DNA of 45,464 nucleotides, taken from the NCBI RefSeq assembly GCF_000955955.1, contig NZ_JYJG01000153.1:1-45464 (forward strand), given 5' to 3'. The notes under the pieces are model-generated. The model worked only from the letters and a program-made list of their open reading frames with translations, was not told the DNA's origin and did not search any database. The translations under genes were made by a program, and so were the position numbers. Positions 8,395-15,246 of the stretch are shown piece after piece. Source of the DNA: Lentzea aerocolonigenes. Lineage in GTDB: Bacteria > Actinomycetota > Actinomycetes > Mycobacteriales > Pseudonocardiaceae. How positions within the stretch are numbered: position 1 is the first letter of the stretch; each line of letters starts with the position of its first letter.

Positions 8395-8519
8395 TCAGTC
8401 GCGTCCGCGTGCCGGGGTCTGTCCGTGGACGCCGTGGCGCAGCGGTGTGCTGTCGGGGGAGGGACGGAAGGCTCGGCCGGTGTTGGTGACGTACCGGGTG
8501 CCGAGTTCACGCGGCTTGG
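8395..8519 (-). other. Coding-like frame lacking a start codon
   Basis: In the 173 bp between the ANTAR gene stop and the DUF47 start, one minus-strand frame of about 42 codons has strong third-position GC. It reads KPRELGTRYVTNTGRAFRPS, ending in a TGA at 8395-8397. It has no ATG, GTG or TTG start and is out of frame with the ANTAR gene that ends at 8520. It may be a remnant of a deleted gene, a frameshifted tail or chance. No family recognised. Confidence 0.25.
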
Positions 8520-9233
8520 CTACCCACCGGAACGGCGATCAAACATGCGGTTCTCCACCAGCCACGCCGCGACCTGGTGCAGTTTGACGTTGGTCGACTG
8601 GGAGGCTTCCACCAGCAACCGGAACGCCGACGCCGCGTCGATGCCGTGGCGTTCCATGAGAATGCCTTTGGCGGTGGCGATGATGTCGCGGCTCTCGATC
8701 GCGATGCCCAGTTGCGCCTCTCGTTGAGCGCCGATCAAGGCGATCGCGGCGTGCGTGGCGAAGAGACGGCCGTCCTGTTCGGTGTGGTGGTCGAAGGCGT
8801 CGACGCGGCTGGAGTAGAGGTTGAGGGCGCCGAGCGTCCTGTCCGTCACGAACAGCCGGTAGGAGAGCAACGAGCGGATGCCCTTCCCGGCCGCGGCCGG
8901 GCCGAAGGACGGCCAGCGGGCCTCCGCTCCGACGTTGCCGACGCGGAACGTCTCGTGCTCGGCGATCGCGTCCACGCACGGCCCCTCGTGCAGGTCGTAC
9001 TGCAGCTGGTCGATGCATTCGACGATGTGACCTGTCGGCTCGACCGTGTGAATCCCGCCGCGTTCGACCAGGGAGATGCCCGCGTGTTCGGCGCCCGGAA
9101 CGTAGTCGACGGCGGCCTTGACGATCGCCCGCAGCGTCGCCTCCACGCCGGGTTCCGCCTGCAGCGTCCGCGCGACGTCGCCGAGCGTCTCCGCGAGTCC
9201 CCTGAAGTCGCTGTCCTCCTCGGCCGCGCTCAT
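8520..9233 (-). CDS. GAF and ANTAR domain-containing regulator
   Basis: Cytoplasmic sensor/RNA-binding protein of 237 residues. Residues about 25-165 form a GAF domain (VDYVPGAEHAGISLVERGG, then VDAIAEHETFRVGN). Residues about 175-232 form an ANTAR domain (IATAKGILMERHGIDAASAF, then the LLVEASQSTNVKLHQVA helix). ANTAR domains bind paired hairpins in nascent RNA to antiterminate transcription. The upstream GAF domain would bind a ligand that controls this; ligand and RNA targets are unknown. ATG 9233 is preceded by a SigB/SigF-like promoter, suggesting stress control. Confidence 0.92.
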   Translation of the reverse strand: MSAAEEDSDFRGLAETLGDVARTLQAEPGVEATLRAIVKAAVDYVPGAEHAGISLVERGGIHTVEPTGHIVECIDQLQYDLHEGPCVDAIAEHETFRVGNVGAEARWPSFGPAAAGKGIRSLLSYRLFVTDRTLGALNLYSSRVDAFDHHTEQDGRLFATHAAIALIGAQREAQLGIAIESRDIIATAKGILMERHGIDAASAFRLLVEASQSTNVKLHQVAAWLVENRMFDRRSGG

Positions 9234-9269
9234 GATGCCTCCACCACCACTCGATCCGGCGCAGTTCTT

Positions 9270-9296
9270 CTACCCTGCGCGGCCATCAGGGCAAAC
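9270..9296 (-). promoter_or_regulatory. Candidate SigB/SigF-type stress promoter for the GAF-ANTAR gene
   Basis: On the minus strand GTTT (9296-9293) is followed after 17 nt by GGGTAG (9275-9270). This matches the actinobacterial SigB/SigF consensus GTTT-N(14-17)-GGGTAT at all but one position. The predicted transcription start would lie about 28 nt before the ATG at 9233. Sequence match only. Confidence 0.5.
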
Positions 9297-9394
9297 GCTC
9301 CGCAGGCCACGTGGGTGGAACGGCCGCGGCGCAGGGGTAGCCGCCGCGCCGCTGGGTACGCCAGTGAGCATCCGCTCTCGGGAAGGAACATCTC

Positions 9395-9889
9395 ATGCGC
9401 AGTCGCGTACGTGCCGCGGGCCACGCCGTCCACCCGATCCTGATCGTCTTCCCACTGGGGCTGCTGACCACGGCGGTCGGCTTCGACGTGCTGCACCTGG
9501 TCACCGGCCGGGAGAGCTTCCAGTTCACCTCCGCCCACCTGATCGCCGCGGGCGTCCTCATGGGAGTGCTCACCGCGGCGACCGGCTGGCTGGACTGGCT
9601 GCTCGTCGTACCGCGCGGCACCCGAGCCCGCCGGATCGGGTTGCTGCACGGACTGGTGAACGCCACCGTGCTGGTGCTGTTCGCGGTGAGCTGGCTGCTG
9701 CGCCTGGCCGAGCAGGACTGGGCGCCCACCTGGCCAGCGCTGATCGCGGCGTGGCTGGGCGTGCTAGCGGGTGGTCTCGGTGGCTGGCTGGGCGGGGAGC
9801 TGGTCGAACGGCTCGGCATCAGCGTCGAGGAGGACGCGAACCCCGACGCGTCCAGTTCGCTGCGCGGCGTCGCGGTCTCAGGTCGATGA
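9395..9889 (+). CDS. DUF2231 domain-containing membrane protein
   Basis: Small polytopic membrane protein of 164 residues. It begins with the family's HAVHPILIVFPLG signature, then has about four hydrophobic segments (residues 17-35, 48-68, 85-103, 112-132) with TGWLDWLLVVPRGT between them. DUF2231 proteins are common in actinobacteria, have no established function and sometimes sit near redox or stress genes. GGAAGGAAC precedes the ATG at suitable distance. The gene is divergent from the GAF-ANTAR regulator (161 bp shared region), and its stop overlaps the convergent SDR gene by 12 bp. Confidence 0.88.
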   Translation: MRSRVRAAGHAVHPILIVFPLGLLTTAVGFDVLHLVTGRESFQFTSAHLIAAGVLMGVLTAATGWLDWLLVVPRGTRARRIGLLHGLVNATVLVLFAVSWLLRLAEQDWAPTWPALIAAWLGVLAGGLGGWLGGELVERLGISVEEDANPDASSSLRGVAVSGR

Positions 9890-10717
9890 ACCGAGCCGCT
9901 TGCCGTAGCGCCGCGCCATCCGGACGATCGCCGACGACGCGGGAGCGACCACGACGTCGAGCACCCGGCTGACCGGAGCGAACGAGCCGAGCCGGGCGAT
10001 CTCCCACCAGCGCGGCACGGCCACGGTGCGGGACGCCCGCGCGGTCAGGCACTTCTCGACCGCGCGGGCGACGAGCTCGGGATCGGAGCCGGCGGAAAGC
10101 CTGGTCCGCGCGGAATGCTCGTCCGGCGTGCCGTTGAGGTCGCGGGTGAGCCACTCGGTGCGGATCGGTCCGGGGCAAATCGCGTGCACCCGCACCCCGC
10201 GCGGCACCTCCCTGCGCAGACCGAGGGCGAGGCCGAGCACTCCGGCTTTGGTGGCCGAGTACAGCGACAACGGCGGCACCGGCACCCAGGCCCCGATCGA
10301 CGACAGCATCACCACGTGCCCGCCGCGGGCACCGAACAGCGGCAGCACCAGGCGGGTGAGCTCGGCGACAGCCGTGAAGTTGACCGCCACGAGGCTTTCG
10401 ACCTGCTCGCCGCCGAGGTCGGCGAGCTTGGCCACCCGGCCCTGCCCGGCGTTGTTCACGAGCGCGTCGATGCGGCCGAAACGTTCGACGACAGCCCGCA
10501 CCAGCAGCTCGCGGCCGGCGGGATCGGTGACGTCGCAGGACATTCCCCACGCGCCGGGCATCTCGCGGAGAGCGGCGTCCAGCCGGTGCTGGTCGCGGCC
10601 GCAGATCGCGACCTGCGCGCCGAGACGGGCGAGCCTCCTGGCGGTGACGCGGCCGATCCCGGCCGAGCCGCCGGTGACGAGAACAACGGTGCCTGCAACG
10701 GATCGCATGGTCATCAC
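9878..10717 (-). CDS. SDR family NAD(P)-dependent oxidoreductase of the type III PKS operon
   Basis: Classical SDR of 279 residues with TGGSAGIGR (cofactor), NNAGQG, serine in SSIGAW, and catalytic YSATK. The C-terminal 80 residues are basic and moderately hydrophobic, which suggests a membrane-associated, lipid-like substrate. GTG 10717 and ATG 10714 both fit; they overlap the stop of the polyketide synthase gene (GTGATGA), so it is the last gene of that operon. A ketone/alcohol step on the polyketide or its precursor is inferred from position. Confidence 0.87.
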   Translation of the reverse strand: MMTMRSVAGTVVLVTGGSAGIGRVTARRLARLGAQVAICGRDQHRLDAALREMPGAWGMSCDVTDPAGRELLVRAVVERFGRIDALVNNAGQGRVAKLADLGGEQVESLVAVNFTAVAELTRLVLPLFGARGGHVVMLSSIGAWVPVPPLSLYSATKAGVLGLALGLRREVPRGVRVHAICPGPIRTEWLTRDLNGTPDEHSARTRLSAGSDPELVARAVEKCLTARASRTVAVPRWWEIARLGSFAPVSRVLDVVVAPASSAIVRMARRYGKRLGSST

Positions 10718-11751
10718 CTCGCGCGCAAGAGCGTGACGTACAGGGTCAGTCCGGGGCCGAACGCCATCGCCACCACGGGATCACCTGGTCGCAGCACGGT
10801 GCTTCCCAGGATCTCGTCGAGCACCATCAGCACCGTCGCCGACGAGCAGTTGCCGTTGTCGCGCAGCACTTTCTGGGACGGTTGCAGCGCGCTGGACGGC
10901 AGCCCGAGCTCGTGCTGAACGGTGTCGAGGATGCGCGGCCCGCCGGGGTGCACCGCCCAGGCGCGCACCTCGGGCACGGTGAGGCCGTGATCGGCGAGCA
11001 GGCCTTCGACGGCGTCGCGGACGTGCTTGCCCAGCACGTCGGGCACGTACCGCGAGAGCGTCATCCGGAAGCCGTGGTCGGTGACGGTCCACGTCATGTG
11101 GTCCGCCGTCGAGGGATCGGTGAGGGCAGCGGTGGCGACCACCTCGAGCCTGCCCTGCTCTGGCGTCACCACGACCGCGGTGGCGGCATCTGCGAACAGC
11201 GCGTGCGACACGATCTGTTCCACGTCCATTGTGGACGGTTGGACGTGCAGCGACGTGAGTTCCAGGCACAGCAACACCGCCGGCTGCTGGTGCACGGTCA
11301 CGAAATCGGCCACGGTGGCCATTGCGGGCAGTGCGGCGTAACAGCCCATGTGGCCGACCATCAGCCGTTGCGCGCCGGGAGCCAGGCCGAGCGACGCGGC
11401 CAGCTGCACGTCCAGTCCCGGTGCCGTGTAACCGGTGCACGACGCGACGGTGAGCTGTCCGATGTCGGTGGGATCGAGTCCGGCGGAGTCGAGAGCGGAC
11501 AGCACGGCCTTGTGCCCCAACGGCCTCGCGTACGCGTCGTACCAGCGCATCCGCTCGCCGGTCGTGCACTCCGACAGGTCGAGTTGCAGCGGGTTCACCA
11601 CGGCGTGCCGGCGTTGCACACCGGCTGACGCGAAGATCCGCCCAGCAGCCCTGCTGCCGTTCAGGAGTGCGCGGAAGTGGTTTTCCCACAGGGAACTCTG
11701 CTCGAACGCGGGAGGCAGCGCGGTGCCGATCGCGGCGATGTGCGCGGTCAC
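10714..11751 (-). CDS. Type III polyketide synthase (chalcone/stilbene synthase-like)
   Basis: Homodimeric thiolase-fold enzyme of 345 residues that extends an acyl-CoA starter with malonyl-CoA units and cyclises the chain. The full catalytic triad is visible: Cys137 in GHMGCYAALP, His268 in AVHPGGPRIL and Asn301 in DNGNCSSATVL. The C-terminal GFGPG-type loop reads AFGPGLTLY. This form is close to bacterial alkylresorcinol/alkylpyrone synthases; starter and product are not predictable by eye. The start is GTG 11751, overlapping the stop of the acyl-CoA-dehydrogenase-like gene (GTGA); residues further upstream in the frame are the neighbour read out of frame. Confidence 0.93.
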   Translation of the reverse strand: MTAHIAAIGTALPPAFEQSSLWENHFRALLNGSRAAGRIFASAGVQRRHAVVNPLQLDLSECTTGERMRWYDAYARPLGHKAVLSALDSAGLDPTDIGQLTVASCTGYTAPGLDVQLAASLGLAPGAQRLMVGHMGCYAALPAMATVADFVTVHQQPAVLLCLELTSLHVQPSTMDVEQIVSHALFADAATAVVVTPEQGRLEVVATAALTDPSTADHMTWTVTDHGFRMTLSRYVPDVLGKHVRDAVEGLLADHGLTVPEVRAWAVHPGGPRILDTVQHELGLPSSALQPSQKVLRDNGNCSSATVLMVLDEILGSTVLRPGDPVVAMAFGPGLTLYVTLLRAR

Positions 11752-12890
11752 CAGCGGGCCACCTCGTCCGGGTCGTCGCCCATCGCGCAGGCTCCGAGCC
11801 AGTCGGCGCACACGTCGGACGTGGCCGGTTGCAGGGCACCACACCGCGCGTCGCGGTAGAGCCGCTCCAGGGGATGACCGCGACGCATGGCCGACGCGCC
11901 GGCGGCCTCGAGGACGGAGAACGCCACCTCGGCGGCCGTGTCCCCGGCGGCCAGCTTCGCCCGCCACACCCAGCGGTTGGTCTCGGGACTGCCGGGATCC
12001 TCGGTGACGAGCCTGGCCGCGTTGCGGACGACGAGCTCCGCGGCGGCGACCTGGGTGTCGGCGCGTCCCATGCGCGCGCGGACCATCGGGAGTCTCTGCA
12101 GTCCGCGCTCATTCAGGTGTTCCGCACCGTGCCGCAGCACGGCTTTCGCGACACCGACGTAGACAGCGGCATACGAGGCGACGAGCCACTGCGGCATCAC
12201 CTGGGCCAGCAGCAGCGCGGTTCCCTCGATGCCGCCGAGGAGGGCGTCTTCCCCGACTTCGGCGTGCAGGTGCAGGTCGTGGCTCGCGGTGGCGCGCATG
12301 CCGAGCGCGTCCCAGGCGGGCCGGACCTCCACGCCAGAGCCCGACGGGACGAGGAAGTACGAGATCCTGGGTCCCTCCGACGTGCTGTCCCTGGCGGCGA
12401 CGAGGTAGGCGTCGGCGTGGCCCGCACCGGAGACGAACGTCTTCGCGCCGGTGATCCGGAAACCGGAATCCGTTCGCTCATAAGAGGTTCGCACCTTCGA
12501 CAGGCGCGAGCCGATGCCGCGTTCGCTCATCGCCACCGCGTACAGGGCACCGCCCGCGGCAGCCTGCAACACACGGTCGCGGGACGCGGCGAAGCTCTCC
12601 GGTGCGCCGAACTGCCGTACCAGTTCCTCGGGGATGTGCGCGAGCGCTCCGGTGACCGACGCGTGCATGTTGAAGATCAGCGCGGTGGCACCCGCTCCGC
12701 TGCCCAGCCGCATCGCCACGTCGGTGTACTCGGCGAACGACGCACCCCCGCCACCGAGCCGGCGCGGCACCATCAGCCCGAGCAGCCCCGCGGCACGCAG
12801 GTCGTCGAAGTCCTCCTCGGGGAAGTCGCCGGACACGTCGTACTTCGACGCCCGGCTGGACATGCGGTCGGCCAGGGACTCCAGGTCCAC
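11748..12890 (-). CDS. Acyl-CoA dehydrogenase-like flavoprotein
   Basis: FAD/FMN enzyme of 380 residues with the acyl-CoA dehydrogenase fold: an N-terminal helical part with LRAAGLLGLMVPRRLGGGGA, mid beta-domain with AVAMSERGIGSRLS and TGAKTFVSGAGHADAYLV, and a C-terminal helical domain. I cannot place a clear catalytic glutamate in the usual C-terminal position. It may be a true dehydrogenase making an unsaturated starter, or a flavin monooxygenase of the DszC-like branch hydroxylating the polyketide ring. GTG 12890 lies 3 nt after the methyltransferase stop with GGAGGG upstream. Confidence 0.87.
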   Translation of the reverse strand: MDLESLADRMSSRASKYDVSGDFPEEDFDDLRAAGLLGLMVPRRLGGGGASFAEYTDVAMRLGSGAGATALIFNMHASVTGALAHIPEELVRQFGAPESFAASRDRVLQAAAGGALYAVAMSERGIGSRLSKVRTSYERTDSGFRITGAKTFVSGAGHADAYLVAARDSTSEGPRISYFLVPSGSGVEVRPAWDALGMRATASHDLHLHAEVGEDALLGGIEGTALLLAQVMPQWLVASYAAVYVGVAKAVLRHGAEHLNERGLQRLPMVRARMGRADTQVAAAELVVRNAARLVTEDPGSPETNRWVWRAKLAAGDTAAEVAFSVLEAAGASAMRRGHPLERLYRDARCGALQPATSDVCADWLGACAMGDDPDEVARW

Positions 12891-12893
12891 GGC

Positions 12894-13658
12894 TCATCCC
12901 TCCTTGCGGCCGGCGCCCTGGAAGAGCACGGCGGTGGTCGCGGTCGGAACCATGCGCACGGAGGCTCTCCTGCGCACCGACCACGCGAGCAGGTCGGCCA
13001 ATGAGGGGCGGATACCCCGCAAAGCCATGCGCACACCGTGGCGGGCGCACTCGCGGACGAGCGCCCGGCGGTCGACGAACAACGCGGGATCGTGCACACC
13101 GCGCGGCGCGAGCCCCAGCACGCGTTCCACGACGCCGATCGCCACCAGCCGGCACAACGCGGTGTCGGCCAGCGTGTCGAGCACCAGCAGACCGCCGGGC
13201 CGCAGCAACCGGCACGCCTGCGCGACTGCGGCCGGCAGGTCGTGGACGTGCTCCAGGATCTCGCCCGCGACGACGACGTCCGCACACCCGTCCGGCAGCG
13301 GCACGGCGAGCACGTCGCCCCGAATCGCCCGCACGCCGTGCTTTCGCGCCTGGCGCAAGGCTTCCTGGGAGAAGTCGACGCCGATGTGGCGGTAGCCGCG
13401 CAGGTGCGGTGCGAGCAGCCCGGCGCCGCACCCGAGGTCGACCAGCACCGCGCCGGGACGCGGCGGCGGGATCAGCTCAGCGCGTGCCGCGGCGAGCCAG
13501 TGCAGCATGACGAACGCACCGCGCGGATCCCACCACTGGCCGGCAAAACGTTCGTACAGCTCCGGATCGTTCGGCTCAAGATCGTTCTGCGCGCCGTCCG
13601 CCGGCTGGCAGACTGGAGGCTCATGGGCCGCCTCGGAGCTCTCGCGCGTTCCAGTCAT
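12894..13658 (-). CDS. UbiG-like class I SAM methyltransferase
   Basis: SAM-dependent O-methyltransferase of 254 residues. The start region ELYERFAGQWWDPRGAFVML resembles the UbiG N-terminus (WWDP motif). SAM motif I is VDLGCGAGLLAPHL, followed by GVDFSQEAL, post-I acidic VVVAGEILEHV and LLRPGGLLVLDT. UbiG enzymes methylate catechol/quinol hydroxyls on prenylated aromatic rings, which fits the neighbouring type III PKS and UbiA. It is first gene of the minus-strand operon. ATG 13658 has AGAAGG about 7 nt upstream; no later in-frame start exists. Its first 36 bp overlap, antisense, the start of the divergent UbiA gene. Confidence 0.88.
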   Translation of the reverse strand: MTGTRESSEAAHEPPVCQPADGAQNDLEPNDPELYERFAGQWWDPRGAFVMLHWLAAARAELIPPPRPGAVLVDLGCGAGLLAPHLRGYRHIGVDFSQEALRQARKHGVRAIRGDVLAVPLPDGCADVVVAGEILEHVHDLPAAVAQACRLLRPGGLLVLDTLADTALCRLVAIGVVERVLGLAPRGVHDPALFVDRRALVRECARHGVRMALRGIRPSLADLLAWSVRRRASVRMVPTATTAVLFQGAGRKEG

Positions 13659-14447
13659 CCGTTGCCTTCTCTCGCCGTCACCGCGGTCGCCACCGCCTTG
13701 GCCGTGACCACCGGCAGGTCACCAGGAGGGCTGCTGGCCGTGGCGTCGGCCGTGCTGGCGGGCCAGCTCTCCGTGGGCTGGCTCAACGACCTCCTCGACG
13801 CCGACCGTGACGCGAGCGTCGGCCGCCAGGACAAACCCGTCGCCGCCGGTGCCGTGTCGCGCAGGCTCGTGGCCATCGCAACGCTCGTCGTTGCGGCGCT
13901 TGCGATCTGCTTGTCGCTGCTGTCCGGTGTGGACGCGACGGTGGTGCACGTCGTGATGTTGTGCTCGGCGTGGGCGTACGACTTCGGCCTCAAAGCAACG
14001 GCGTTCTCCGTTATGCCGTACGCAGTTTCGTTCGGCTTGCTGCCCGCGTTCGTGACACTCGGCGGCCCGGCGGCGCAATGGCCGCCGTTGTGGCTCATCG
14101 CCGCGGCCGGCGTGCTCGGCAGCGCGGCGCATTTCGCGAACGTGATCCCCGACCTGGAGGACGACGCCGCCACGGGGGTGCGCGGCCTCCCGCACCGCCT
14201 CGGCAAGACCGCCAGCGCGGGATCGGCGTCCGCGCTGGCGGTGATCACCGGAGTGGTCCTCGCGTTCGGCCCGCCCGGCCCGGTCACGACGGCGGGGCTG
14301 GTGGCGGTGCCGTCGTCGGTGCTGATCCTGCTGATCGGCCGGGTGCGCGGCCGGCGGCCCGGTTCGCGGGCGAACTTCAACGCGCTGCTCGCGGTGGCCG
14401 TCGTCGACGTCGCGCTGCTGATCATCACAGGGGGAGCGGAGCTGTGA
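13623..14447 (+). CDS. UbiA-family prenyltransferase (membrane)
   Basis: Integral membrane prenyltransferase of 274 residues that would attach an isoprenoid diphosphate to an aromatic or quinone acceptor. The first Asp-rich site is intact as NDLLDADRD (near residue 56); the second is IPDLEDDAATGVRGLP (near 177). About eight hydrophobic segments follow the family pattern. The start ATG 13623 is preceded by GGAGG. Coding begins inside the divergent methyltransferase gene (36 bp overlap). The neighbouring phenolic biosynthetic genes suggest the acceptor is the type III polyketide; a menaquinone-type role is less likely because no other men genes are present. Confidence 0.88.
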   Translation: MGRLGALARSSHPLPSLAVTAVATALAVTTGRSPGGLLAVASAVLAGQLSVGWLNDLLDADRDASVGRQDKPVAAGAVSRRLVAIATLVVAALAICLSLLSGVDATVVHVVMLCSAWAYDFGLKATAFSVMPYAVSFGLLPAFVTLGGPAAQWPPLWLIAAAGVLGSAAHFANVIPDLEDDAATGVRGLPHRLGKTASAGSASALAVITGVVLAFGPPGPVTTAGLVAVPSSVLILLIGRVRGRRPGSRANFNALLAVAVVDVALLIITGGAEL

Positions 14448-14514
14448 CTCAGCGCCCGCGCATGCCGGCACCGCCGCCTTCCGCACAGGCCGACGTGTGT
14501 CACGAGCGCTCCAT

Positions 14515-14756
14515 GTGAACGTGGAATTCCGCTTCGGTCGTGCTCCGGCTACCCGTGACCTCACCGGGGAAACTGATGACAACGCGTCACCACGGAGAAG
14601 CCCTTCGACACGTACGGCACGATCACCAGGACGGTCACCTGGGAGCTGGGCCACCCACCCGGTGGGCCCGCCGGACAGCCGGGCGAGGATCGTGACGCCC
14701 GCGGAACGAGCCGCGGCCGGGAACCCACCCCGGACAACCCCAGGGAGCGCCGGTGA
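14515..14756 (+). pseudogene. Frameshifted small coding region before the lipoprotein gene
   Basis: This covers the 305 bp gap between UbiA and the lipoprotein. From 14580 to the TGA at 14754-14756 one plus frame has near-perfect third-position G/C over 58 codons (TTEKPFDTYGTITRTVTWEL, then a Gly/Pro/Arg-rich tail). It has no ATG, GTG or TTG start and an in-frame stop at 14577-14579. A different frame from GTG 14515 reads about 20 plausible residues up to 14580. A one- or two-base indel near 14577 would join them. The stop overlaps the GTG of the lipoprotein (GTGA), as expected for an operon. It could also be a sequencing error. No family recognised. Confidence 0.4.
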
Positions 14757-15235
14757 GGCTCATCAGGTTGGTCACCGTGCTGTTGCTCGCGGTGATGACC
14801 GCCGGCTGTCAGACGTCGTGGAACGGAGGAACGAACGTGCGCGACACCGGCACCGCCGAGAAGTCCGGAACCGGCGAGCTGCGAACCGACCTCGAGCCGC
14901 TCACCAAGCGGTTCACGGCACTCGACGACCCGGAGCACGCCCGCTGGATGTCGGGCACCTTCGGTTCCGACCGGGCACCCGGCCCGTCGACCTACTGGAT
15001 CGACGCCGTGGTCACGCTGTCCGAGCGCAAGATCGACGAGCTGAAGACCACCTACGCCTCCGCACCCGCGGGAAAGAGCCCGGAGGTCGTGGAGGGGTTG
15101 CGCGCCGAACTCCCGGCGGGCGCGTTCCTGACCAGCGATCGTCTCGACCAGGCTTTCAGCCACGACAAGTGGTCCGCCAAGGCCTACCTCGTGCCGGAAC
15201 GCCGCGTCCTGGTGCTCGTCGCCACCGGAACCTGA
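14753..15235 (+). CDS. Predicted lipoprotein of unknown function
   Basis: 160 residues from GTG 14753. The N-terminus has Arg residues, a hydrophobic stretch LVTVLLLAVMTAG and a lipobox ending at Cys (MTAGCQ), so the mature protein should be lipid-anchored on the outside of the membrane. The rest is soluble and mixed alpha/beta (LTKRFTALDDPEHARWMSG, VTLSERKIDELKTTYA). There are repeated deviations from any family I know. The start overlaps the stop of the preceding broken frame. It converges with the histidine kinase gene 11 bp downstream. Confidence 0.72.
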   Translation: MRLIRLVTVLLLAVMTAGCQTSWNGGTNVRDTGTAEKSGTGELRTDLEPLTKRFTALDDPEHARWMSGTFGSDRAPGPSTYWIDAVVTLSERKIDELKTTYASAPAGKSPEVVEGLRAELPAGAFLTSDRLDQAFSHDKWSAKAYLVPERRVLVLVATGT

Positions 15236-15246
15236 CGGCGACGAGC

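Noticed and set aside
8450..8519. GTTCACGCGG near 8506 as a PHO box for the DUF47-pit operon
   Set aside because: Only one imperfect 11-nt repeat unit; PhoP sites need at least two direct repeats.
14444..14518. 24-codon ORF overlapping the UbiA stop
   Set aside because: Pro/Arg-rich, no RBS beyond the overlap and no codon bias; not supportable as a gene.
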